Assembly: GCA_050302475.1 (NCBI GenBank)
Contig: JBNLBF010000002.1
Span: forward strand, 218,512 to 282,511
Direction: 5' to 3'
Length of the DNA: 64,000 bases
From: NORP23 sp050302475
GTDB lineage: Bacteria > Pseudomonadota > Alphaproteobacteria > Rhodobacterales > Rhodobacteraceae
A model generated the notes under the pieces. The model made no database searches. It saw nothing but the letters and a program-made list of their open reading frames with translations, and was not told the origin of the DNA. Below, piece after piece: positions 26,943 to 34,919 of this stretch. The position numbers were made by a program, and so were the translations under genes. The number at the start of each line of letters is the position of its first letter. Within the stretch, counting starts at the first letter, position 1.

Positions 26943-29075
26943 TCAGCGATTGGCGACGCGGATCGGATCGACGAAATTCTCCAGAACCAGACCGGCGAGA
27001 TTTCCGCTGTCACAATTCGGCAGCTGCAGATTAAATTCGCGCTTCTGGGCTGTCCCGTCATCCTGATTACGAACCGTGCGCAGAATCACAGCTTCACCGC
27101 AATTGCCGGAGGCATCCGAAATCCGCAAGTCCATCCGCACGACAGATTCTGCGCGCATACGGTTGGTTGGCAGGCTGTATACTTCCGCGAATGTGCCGCC
27201 AAGAATTCTGACGTCACCAAATGTCTCAAGATACCCACCGCCACCGGTCAACGTATCACGATACCGGCGCGGATTGCCGACCCAGACATGGCCAACTGAA
27301 TTTTCGGAGGCTCCTGCCTCAAAGGCATGCATGTCCATTTCGATCGGGGCAGACCATACCAGCGCAATCCGTTCGATATCGGTCGCATCGCGAACCAAAA
27401 CCCGCGACTGTGTGCTGCCGCCATCATCGAACGACACATTGATAACAGCATTGGATTCAAATGCAGGGATCGACGTGGAGTAGGTGCCGCGAGCATCCGT
27501 GATCGCCGTAAAGACCAATCCCGCATGTTCAACGGTTACAACCTGTTCCGGACGGCAGGGGGACGATACGAACATCGAAATAGAGGCACCGGGCCGTGCG
27601 GACGCATTCACGTCAATCGGGCAGCTATTTGCTGAATCCGTCGTTCCAACCGATGGGCTGGTCGGGTCTGTTGCCGGGGTCAACGCCGCCAGATCAACCT
27701 CGTCGCGGTTCGAAGGCAGCGAATCCTGTGTTTCAGGGATGAACGTGCTGTCGGACAGCACACCCTCGGCAACCGGGATCGACTGATCGCCACGTTCGAT
27801 GGAATCATTTATCTGCGGTCCGGGCAGCAGGATCTGCGCGGCCATTTCAACGACGATGTCTGAACTGTCTGACGGGTCGCCGGAATCTACGCTGACATCA
27901 CCAGCATCGGCGGTTTGCGTATCAACATTTTCGGGGGCCGGGACAGGGTTCTGTCCAAACAGCTCTTCGGCATCGGGATCAAGATCGGCGACCAGATTGT
28001 CGATTTCATTCGGAACATCGACAGGCTCCGGATCGGTGCTGCCTTCAGCGATTTCAATGTTGTCCGGGGTCTCTGATGGAACTTCCGGGCCATATTCAAT
28101 GACCAGAGTTGTGTCTTCGACCGACGGTTGGCTGGGCTGCAACATCCCGGGGGCCGGGCCAAGGCGCGGCTGTTCCGGGGCGGCAAACGCAATTTGCGGT
28201 GCCGGCTCTGTGCCCAGCACAATGTCATTTCCGGACAGATCGCCAGCAGACAGATTTGTCTGACGCGGCTGAGCTGCGCTTTCCTGGGTTGAGAGACCCT
28301 GATCGACATTGGAATCCACCGGCGCGATTGCTGCAACAGAACGGCGCAGGATATCCACGGTATCCTGAGGCTGGACGAGTTCTTCCATGGACGGGGCAAA
28401 CAGCGTCGGCGCACGTCCTGCGCCAAATCCAACCACCTCTACATCTGTGGAATCATCCTGCAGGACAATCTGATTGGGTGTGAAACGATCATCTGTGGCG
28501 TCTGTCGTGTTCGTCGCCACTGTCTCCGGTTCCTGAGGCTCTTCTGTCACCGTTCCGGTATTGATGGTGTTGACACCAGTGTTGTTCGTATTCGAAGCAA
28601 CCGGCACAGGCGAGTCACTGACAAATCCCAGATTAGGATCAATTTCGCGACGATCCGCAGTTTCGGCAGCTTCATTTGCTGCGATCTGGGATTCCAGCGC
28701 GTCGTTAACAACTGTCAGGGCGACAAGGCTGGGCGCACATTCACCCTCCTCATCCTCAACGCAATAGCTGAATTCAACTTTGCCGAGGCAGGCTTCGCTT
28801 TGGGTGAAATTGAATTGCGATCCGCTTGTAGATGTCAGTTCACCACAGGAAGGCAGATCAACAATAACCAGTTCGCCTTTCAGTGTGTCGTTTGCCTGTA
28901 CATCCAGGGTCTGATCGCGTCCGGCACGAACAGTGAAACTATCCTCGGTCGTGGACTTCGCAGACTCCGCTCCAAAGAAGGACATGATCAAATCGCTCTT
29001 CTGCGCCATTGTGCCAACCACAATGGCGAGAACTAGTCCCGTAGCTAATGTCATGAAGCGATCGTCTTTAAACAC
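26943..29075 (-). CDS. Long acidic signal-anchored protein with Ig-like N-terminal domain, unknown
   Basis: A 710-residue protein starting at GTG. A single hydrophobic anchor lies at residues 8-25. Residues 45-125 form a beta-rich domain with four cysteines (LPSCGELTS, EACLGKVEFSYCVEDEEGEC) resembling bacterial Ig/cadherin-like repeats. Residues 130-480 are an Asp/Glu/Pro/Ser/Thr-rich low-complexity spacer; the C-terminal 230 residues are again structured (SCPIDVNASARPGASISMFVSS ... and IALVWSAPIEMDMHAFE, GHVWVGNP, with paired cysteines). The layout suggests an inner-membrane-anchored periplasmic protein reaching through the cell wall. I do not recognise a characterised family. Confidence 0.82.
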   Translation of the reverse strand: MFKDDRFMTLATGLVLAIVVGTMAQKSDLIMSFFGAESAKSTTEDSFTVRAGRDQTLDVQANDTLKGELVIVDLPSCGELTSTSGSQFNFTQSEACLGKVEFSYCVEDEEGECAPSLVALTVVNDALESQIAANEAAETADRREIDPNLGFVSDSPVPVASNTNNTGVNTINTGTVTEEPQEPETVATNTTDATDDRFTPNQIVLQDDSTDVEVVGFGAGRAPTLFAPSMEELVQPQDTVDILRRSVAAIAPVDSNVDQGLSTQESAAQPRQTNLSAGDLSGNDIVLGTEPAPQIAFAAPEQPRLGPAPGMLQPSQPSVEDTTLVIEYGPEVPSETPDNIEIAEGSTDPEPVDVPNEIDNLVADLDPDAEELFGQNPVPAPENVDTQTADAGDVSVDSGDPSDSSDIVVEMAAQILLPGPQINDSIERGDQSIPVAEGVLSDSTFIPETQDSLPSNRDEVDLAALTPATDPTSPSVGTTDSANSCPIDVNASARPGASISMFVSSPCRPEQVVTVEHAGLVFTAITDARGTYSTSIPAFESNAVINVSFDDGGSTQSRVLVRDATDIERIALVWSAPIEMDMHAFEAGASENSVGHVWVGNPRRYRDTLTGGGGYLETFGDVRILGGTFAEVYSLPTNRMRAESVVRMDLRISDASGNCGEAVILRTVRNQDDGTAQKREFNLQLPNCDSGNLAGLVLENFVDPIRVANR

Positions 29076-29421
29076 GACTACTACCCTTTGCCTGTCAACC
29101 GATACAGTTGAACGCGATATTACCTAACAACTTACTCCAACACTAGATGAATGCATCTGATTTTGCACATGAAAATTGACATCACCCCTCACCAGTGCGT
29201 GAAAACTGCAACACTGCGCAACATTTACCAACGTCAGAGCATTTATTCCCCATATATGGCACAAAAGCGGCAAGCCAAGGGTTAATCTGTGACCTCACTA
29301 TGTCGTCAAAATCGTTACAAATTGATCTGACATGAGGAATCACAGGCAACCCATTGGAATCCTGTTCCGAATCAAATCCATCCCCAACGTTGTGGATAAC
29401 TCCGCGCTGCCGCAACGTTAA
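29076..29421. other. Non-coding gap between secA and the acidic envelope protein gene
   Basis: AT-richer than its surroundings; no convincing reading frame or RNA was seen. Close to the secA stop, AACGTTGTGG (29386) and CCGCAACGTT (29410) can form a 10-bp stem with one G-U pair; no T run follows, so its value as a secA terminator is uncertain. The rest presumably holds the promoter of the gene starting at 29075. Confidence 0.5.
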
Positions 29422-32130
29422 TCAGACTCGTCCGTGGCAATGTTTGTATTTCTTCCCGGAACCACAGGGACAAGGATCGTTGCGGCCGGATTTCCCCCAG
29501 GTTGCAGGATCTTTCGGATCAACACCTGCACGCAAGTCGGTCGCGGCTGCGGGTTTCGGTTCCGCCGGTTCAACGCCCCCCGCCGCAAGCGCCTGTTGCG
29601 CTTGCACGGCCTGCATACGCGCAATCATTTCGCGCTGTTCTTCTGCTGTCATGATCCGGACATGTGCCAGTTGCTGCGTGGTGGTCAGACGAAGGTCGTC
29701 CAGCAACCGTTCGAACAGGGTAAAGGCCTCGGACTTGTATTCGTTCAGTGGATCACGCTGGGCGTATCCCCTCAACCCAATCACGCTTCGCAGGTTTTCC
29801 ATGGTTAGCAGATGCTCGCGCCAACTGCGGTCGATTACCTGCAACAGCACTTGTTTTTCAGCTTGGCGGATAGCATCGGCCCCATATTGTGCAACCTTCT
29901 GGGCAATCAGCTTGTCGGATTCATTATATAGCCGTTCGGACAGGATTTCTTCGTCCACGCCCTCTTCATCTGCCCAAGCCTGAACCGGTAGGTCGAGCCC
30001 GAACACCTCTTTCACCTTGTTGGCCAGCCCTTCGGTATCCCATTGTTCCGGATAGGATTTGGGCGGAATAAACTGCCCGATCAGATCGTCAACCACGTCA
30101 TGGCGCATTTCCTGCACCGTCTCTGCAATATCCTGACCTTCCATCACTTCGCGACGCTGGCCGAAGATCATCTTCCGCTGTTCGTTCATCACATCGTCGA
30201 ATTTCAGCAAGGTTTTGCGGATGTCGAAATTGCGGGCCTCAACTTTGGTCTGGGCACGTTCCAGCGCCTTGTTGACCCAGGGGTGCACAATCGCCTCGCC
30301 ATCTTTCAGGCCGAGGCGGCTGAGCATCCCATCGAGCTTGTCATGCCCGAAGATCCGCATCAGGTCATCCTCTAGCGACAGGAAGAATACCGTCCGACCC
30401 GGATCGCCCTGCCGGCCTGAACGACCACGCAGCTGATTGTCGATCCGGCGGCTTTCATGGCGTTCGGTGCCCAGCACGAACAGGCCACCGGCGTCCAGCG
30501 CTTTCTGTTTCGCGTCGGCAATCTGTTTTTCCAGCTTTGAGCGAATGGCAATCGGATCGGCGCCTTCTCCGGCAGCTTCCAGTTCCTTGACCAGTTCGCT
30601 GTCGAAATTCCCGCCAAGCTGAATATCCGTCCCGCGACCGGCCATATTGGTGGCAATCGTCACCGCGCCGGGCACACCGGCCATGGCAATAATCTCGGCT
30701 TCCTGTTCGTGATACCGTGCGTTCAGAACGTTATGTTTGATCTTCGCCTGCTTCAGCATCGAAGACAGCGCTTCGGATTTCTCGATCGATGTTGTCCCCA
30801 CCAATGTTGGCTGACCGTTTTTATGTGCCTCGGCGATTTCTTCTACAATCGCGCGATATTTCTCTGCGGCCGACCGATAGACACGGTCGTTTTCATCGAT
30901 TCGTGCAATTGGCAGGTTGGTCGGAACCTCGACAACCCCAAGATTATAAATGTCGCCAAATTCTTCCGCTTCGGTTTGGGCAGTGCCGGTCATCCCGGCC
31001 AGCTTTTCGTAAAGGCGGAAATAATTCTGGTAAGTCACAGACGCCAGCGTCACATTCTCCGGCTGGATGGCTGCGCCTTCTTTTGCCTCCAGTGCCTGAT
31101 GCAATCCGTTGGACAAACGGCGGCCATCCATCATGCGCCCGGTGAATTCATCAATCAGGACAACCTGACCGTTGCGGACGATATAATCCTTGTCGCGAAC
31201 GAACATCTTGTGCGCCAGCAAGCCCTGACTGATGTGATGCACCAGCGTCACGGATTCAGGGTCATACATCGACTGATCTTCTGGCAGCAGCTCAACTTCG
31301 CGCAGCTTCTCCTCCAGAAAATCGTTACCCTCGTCCGTCAGGGTGACCTGCCGGGTCTTTTCGTCCAGCTCATAATGCTCTTCTGTGAGGTCCGGGATCA
31401 GCTTATCGATGCTTGTATAAAGGTCGGAGCGATCCTCGGTCGGGCCGGAAATCACCAGCGGTGTCCGTGCCTCGTCGATTAGGATCGAGTCCACCTCGTC
31501 CACGATCGCAAAGTAATGGTCGCGCTGCACCATCTGGTCCAGACTGGCCTTCATATTGTCACGTAGATAATCAAAACCCAGTTCGCTGTTGGTGGTGTAA
31601 ACCACGTCACGACTGTAAATGTCGCGCTTGGTTGCCTCATCCATACCAGAGACACTTGCTCCCCAAGTGATGCCAAGCTGGTCGTAAACCTTGCCCATCC
31701 ATTCCGCATCACGCGCGGCCAGATATTCGTTCACCGTCACAACATGGACGCCGCGACCTGTCAGCGCATTCAGATATACCGGCAGGGTCGCCATCAGCGT
31801 CTTACCTTCACCGGTTTTCATTTCCGAAATGTTACCCTCATGCAGAAATACACCGCCCATCAGCTGCACATCGAACGGTCTGAGGCCGAGCGCCCGGACT
31901 GATGCTTCGCGCGCATTGGCGAATGCTTCGGGCAGCAGGTCATCTAGGGATTCACCCTCAGCAAACCGGCTTTTCAACGACTGGGTTTTTTCGAGTATCC
32001 CCTCGTCACTCAGCGCCTGAAACTCAGGTTCCAGCGCGTTGATTTTGTCCACGATGGGTTGGGTCGCTTTGATTTTGCGGTCATTCGGCGTGCCAAAAAC
32101 TTTTTTGGCGACATTCCCTAAGCCCAGCAT
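29422..32130 (-). CDS. secA: Protein translocase ATPase SecA
   Basis: A 902-residue motor that pushes preproteins through SecYEG. Walker A is KTGEGKTL (105-112), the DEAD-type Walker B region is AIVDEVDSILIDEAR, and the helicase motif in the second nucleotide-binding fold reads ATNMAGRGTDI. The C-terminal tail carries the SecB/zinc-binding module NDPCPCGSGKKYKHCHGR after a Pro/Ala-rich linker. Standard length for alphaproteobacteria. A candidate small reading frame lies just upstream at 32179-32307. Confidence 0.98.
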   Translation of the reverse strand: MLGLGNVAKKVFGTPNDRKIKATQPIVDKINALEPEFQALSDEGILEKTQSLKSRFAEGESLDDLLPEAFANAREASVRALGLRPFDVQLMGGVFLHEGNISEMKTGEGKTLMATLPVYLNALTGRGVHVVTVNEYLAARDAEWMGKVYDQLGITWGASVSGMDEATKRDIYSRDVVYTTNSELGFDYLRDNMKASLDQMVQRDHYFAIVDEVDSILIDEARTPLVISGPTEDRSDLYTSIDKLIPDLTEEHYELDEKTRQVTLTDEGNDFLEEKLREVELLPEDQSMYDPESVTLVHHISQGLLAHKMFVRDKDYIVRNGQVVLIDEFTGRMMDGRRLSNGLHQALEAKEGAAIQPENVTLASVTYQNYFRLYEKLAGMTGTAQTEAEEFGDIYNLGVVEVPTNLPIARIDENDRVYRSAAEKYRAIVEEIAEAHKNGQPTLVGTTSIEKSEALSSMLKQAKIKHNVLNARYHEQEAEIIAMAGVPGAVTIATNMAGRGTDIQLGGNFDSELVKELEAAGEGADPIAIRSKLEKQIADAKQKALDAGGLFVLGTERHESRRIDNQLRGRSGRQGDPGRTVFFLSLEDDLMRIFGHDKLDGMLSRLGLKDGEAIVHPWVNKALERAQTKVEARNFDIRKTLLKFDDVMNEQRKMIFGQRREVMEGQDIAETVQEMRHDVVDDLIGQFIPPKSYPEQWDTEGLANKVKEVFGLDLPVQAWADEEGVDEEILSERLYNESDKLIAQKVAQYGADAIRQAEKQVLLQVIDRSWREHLLTMENLRSVIGLRGYAQRDPLNEYKSEAFTLFERLLDDLRLTTTQQLAHVRIMTAEEQREMIARMQAVQAQQALAAGGVEPAEPKPAAATDLRAGVDPKDPATWGKSGRNDPCPCGSGKKYKHCHGRV

Positions 32131-32178
32131 AATGTCACTTTCTCTACAGTTACCCGAAGGCAGAAAAATTCCTACACC

Positions 32179-32307
32179 TCACAGCTTCGTCAGTCCGACG
32201 AGATGGGTGCTTGTTTCACCGGGTTCAAACGCGTAAACGGGGAACCCAAGGTCTGCTGCACCCGGAGGGTCGGGGTTTGAAATAAGCGGCAGGCAGTAGA
32301 GTGTCAA
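32179..32307 (-). CDS. Candidate 42-residue leader frame upstream of secA
   Basis: A minus-strand frame opening at TTG 32307 (GAGGT 4 bases upstream) and ending 48 bases before the secA ATG. The peptide includes LPLISNPDPPGAADLGF and YAFEPGETSTHLVGLTKL, which reads like real protein rather than random translation. An in-frame GTG at 32313 or 32358 could lengthen it. No signal peptide is evident, so a SecM-type secreted monitor is not directly supported. It may be a conserved regulatory uORF, a small protein or chance. Confidence 0.35.
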   Translation of the reverse strand: MTLYCLPLISNPDPPGAADLGFPVYAFEPGETSTHLVGLTKL

Positions 32308-32379
32308 CGCCACCTCACACAACAGTGGGGTGGAATACTTCAAAGGTGTGACAACCACACCCGCAAACGGAGCGAATTA

Positions 32380-33273
32380 ATGCGTTACCTAACCGCCGCA
32401 ATCGCGGCTGCCGCCGTCTCCCTGACATCATTCACCGCCATCGCGCAGGAGGCCGAAGAGGCCACCGAAGAAATGGCCATGGAAACACCGGAATATCGAA
32501 CCGATGTCGATGCCTCGACCGTGCTGGCGACCGTGAACGGTGTGGATATCACCATGGGCCACGTGATTCTGCTGCGCTTGGAACTGCCGGAACAATATTT
32601 GTCCGCCCCCGATGATATCCTGTTCGAAGCCATCCTCGACCAGTTGATCGAGCAGGAGCTGTTAAGCGCTTCCATCACCGAAGAGCCGAACGAGATCAAA
32701 TTCGCCATGGATAACGAACTCCGCGCTTTGCGCGCCGGTGCCGGGATCCAGCAGGCCCTAGGTGACGAACCCACAGACGCGGAATTCCAGGCCGCCTATG
32801 ACGATGCTTTCGCAGAATTCGAAGGCCAGCCGGAATATAACGCCAGCCATATCCTTGTCGAAACAGAGGAAGAGGCGCAGGCGCTTGTCACTGAACTCGA
32901 GGGCGGCGCGGATTTTGCGGCTCTCGCGATGGAAAAATCCATTGGACCGTCCGGTCCCAATGGCGGAGAGCTCGGCTGGTTTGGCCTTGGTCAGATGGTT
33001 GCCGAATTTGAAAACGCCGTAACCGAATTGGAAGTCGGCGCGATCTCCGGCCCGATCCAGACGCAATTCGGCTGGCACGTGATCATCCTGAACGATCAGC
33101 GCACCACTGAGCCCCCGGCTTTGGAAGAGGTCAAAGGCGAGCTTGCACAGATGCTCCAGCAGGATCGCATCACCGCAGCTATCGAGGCTCTCCGTACCGA
33201 TGCGGCGATCGAAATGTTCGTGGACGACGTCGATCCGGCCGCGATGAAAGATTTCGACCTGATCGGGGACTAA
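32380..33273 (+). CDS. Periplasmic parvulin-type peptidylprolyl isomerase
   Basis: A 297-residue secreted foldase of the SurA/PrsA/PpiD type. A signal peptide covers the first 22 residues (ends AIAQEA). A helical N-terminal chaperone region with a SurA-like VLATVNGVDITMGHV precedes the PpiC domain at about 150-240: NASHILVETEEEAQALV, SIGPSGPNGGELGWFGLGQM, and FGWHVIILND. The gene is divergent from secA and 6 bases before argJ. Confidence 0.92.
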   Translation: MRYLTAAIAAAAVSLTSFTAIAQEAEEATEEMAMETPEYRTDVDASTVLATVNGVDITMGHVILLRLELPEQYLSAPDDILFEAILDQLIEQELLSASITEEPNEIKFAMDNELRALRAGAGIQQALGDEPTDAEFQAAYDDAFAEFEGQPEYNASHILVETEEEAQALVTELEGGADFAALAMEKSIGPSGPNGGELGWFGLGQMVAEFENAVTELEVGAISGPIQTQFGWHVIILNDQRTTEPPALEEVKGELAQMLQQDRITAAIEALRTDAAIEMFVDDVDPAAMKDFDLIGD

Positions 33274-33279
33274 CACTAT

Positions 33280-34524
33280 ATGGCCAATATCCCGGTTTCT
33301 CCCTTAGCCCCGGCTGGCGGGTTTCCGGACCTGCCAATCATCGACGGCGTGCGGTTCGCCGCCGTCGAGGCAGGCGTGCGCTATAAAGGCCGTCTTGATG
33401 TGATGCTGGCCGAGATTTGTGAAGGGGCCAGCATCGCCGGCGCCTTCACCCGCTCCAAAACCCGCTCGGCGCCGGTTCTGTGGTGTCAGGAAAATCTGGC
33501 GCTGGGGCCGCAGCCAGGTAAATTTGCAATCCTTGTGAATTCCGGCAATTCCAACGCCTTCACCGGATCGAATGGCCAAAAGGCTGTGCAAGCGAAGGCC
33601 GACGGAGTTGCGGCCGAAATGGGCATTCACCCCCGCAATGTCTTCCCGGCCTCGACCGGAGTCATCGGCGAACCGCTGCCCTTTGACCGGATCACCGCTA
33701 AGCTGGCGGAACTGCACGCCGGACTGGACGCGGCCAAAGGCGAATATGCCGCCCGTGCAATCATGACCACCGACACGTTCCCGAAGGGGGCGGTGGCGGA
33801 ATGTGATCTTGGCGCGCCCGTCAAAGTCGCTGGATTCGCCAAAGGCTCAGGCATGATCGCGCCCGACATGGCGACGATGCTGGTCTATATCTTTACGGAC
33901 GCGAAAATCGCGCAGCCCGTGTTGCAGGCCCTGACCTCGCGCACCACGGACACCACGTTCAATTGCATCACGGTGGATAGCGACACGTCCACATCGGACT
34001 CGCTGGTGATCGCCGCCACAGGCCGCGCCGCGATGGACGAGATCACCTCGCTCGACGATCCCCGCGCCACCGTGTTTGCCGAGGCGCTCAACAGCGTCAT
34101 GCTGGACCTCGCCCACCAAGTTGTGCGCGACGGCGAGGGCGCAACCAAATTCGTTGAAATCACCGTCAAAGGGGCCGAGTCCGAAGCCGCCGCAAAACGC
34201 ATCGGCCTGTCGATCGCCAACTCCCCTCTCGTCAAAACCGCCATCGCTGGTGAGGACCCGAATTGGGGTCGCGTCGTCATGGCCGTCGGCAAATCCGGCG
34301 AGGCCGCCGACCGCGATAAATTGTCGATTTGGTTCGGCGACATTCTGGTGGCCGATCAAGGCTGGGTCTCCCCCGACTATCGCGAGGAACAGGGCGCCGC
34401 CTATATGAAGGCGCAGGACCTGAAAATCACCGCCGATGTGGGGGTTGGTGACGCCGAAGCCACCGTCTGGACCTGTGATCTAACCCACGGATATATCACG
34501 ATAAACGCCGACTATCGCTCATGA
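33280..34524 (+). CDS. argJ: Bifunctional ornithine acetyltransferase/N-acetylglutamate synthase
   Basis: Recycles the acetyl group between acetylornithine and glutamate in arginine synthesis. The proenzyme self-cleaves before the nucleophile Thr in the motif DMATMLVYIFTDA; the oxyanion segment ASTGVIGEPLP and substrate-binding KGSGMIAPD are present, and the C-terminal part has ANSPLVKTAIAGEDPNWGRV. Length 414 is normal. It overlaps mutT by ATGA, a pairing common in alphaproteobacteria. Confidence 0.97.
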   Translation: MANIPVSPLAPAGGFPDLPIIDGVRFAAVEAGVRYKGRLDVMLAEICEGASIAGAFTRSKTRSAPVLWCQENLALGPQPGKFAILVNSGNSNAFTGSNGQKAVQAKADGVAAEMGIHPRNVFPASTGVIGEPLPFDRITAKLAELHAGLDAAKGEYAARAIMTTDTFPKGAVAECDLGAPVKVAGFAKGSGMIAPDMATMLVYIFTDAKIAQPVLQALTSRTTDTTFNCITVDSDTSTSDSLVIAATGRAAMDEITSLDDPRATVFAEALNSVMLDLAHQVVRDGEGATKFVEITVKGAESEAAAKRIGLSIANSPLVKTAIAGEDPNWGRVVMAVGKSGEAADRDKLSIWFGDILVADQGWVSPDYREEQGAAYMKAQDLKITADVGVGDAEATVWTCDLTHGYITINADYRS

Positions 34525-34919
34525 AAACCATCCTCGTGTCCGCCGTCGCCCTGATCGACGCCGACGGGCGCGTTTTGCTGGCCCAGCGGCCCGAGGGGAA
34601 ATCCATGGCGGGCCTCTGGGAATTCCCGGGTGGCAAGGTCGAACCGGGCGAAACGCCTGAGGCCGCACTGATCCGCGAACTCCACGAAGAATTGGGGATC
34701 GAGACATGGCAGTCCTGCCTCGCCCCCCTCACCTTCGCCAGCCATACCTACAATGATTTCCACCTGCTGATGCCGCTTTTCGCTTGCCGGAAATGGGGTG
34801 GCACACCAACGCCAAACGAAGGGCAAACCCTCAAATGGGTCCGCCCCAATCAGCTCCGCGATTACCCGATGCCGCCCGCCGACATCCCCCTAATCCCGAT
34901 CCTGCGCGACTGGCTTTGA
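34521..34919 (+). CDS. mutT: 8-oxo-dGTP diphosphatase
   Basis: A 132-residue Nudix hydrolase that removes oxidised nucleotides. The complete Nudix box is seen from GGKVEPGETPEAALIRE to LHEELGI with the metal-binding REXXEE part, and the N-terminal VSAVALIDADGRVLLAQRPEGKS fits MutT. ATGA overlap with argJ. Its last 30 bases overlap the tail of the convergent RND gene. Confidence 0.93.
   Translation: MKTILVSAVALIDADGRVLLAQRPEGKSMAGLWEFPGGKVEPGETPEAALIRELHEELGIETWQSCLAPLTFASHTYNDFHLLMPLFACRKWGGTPTPNEGQTLKWVRPNQLRDYPMPPADIPLIPILRDWL

Noticed and set aside
29386..29419. Classical intrinsic terminator for secA
   Set aside because: A 10-bp stem exists, but there is no T run on the minus strand, so it is only mentioned in the gap entry.
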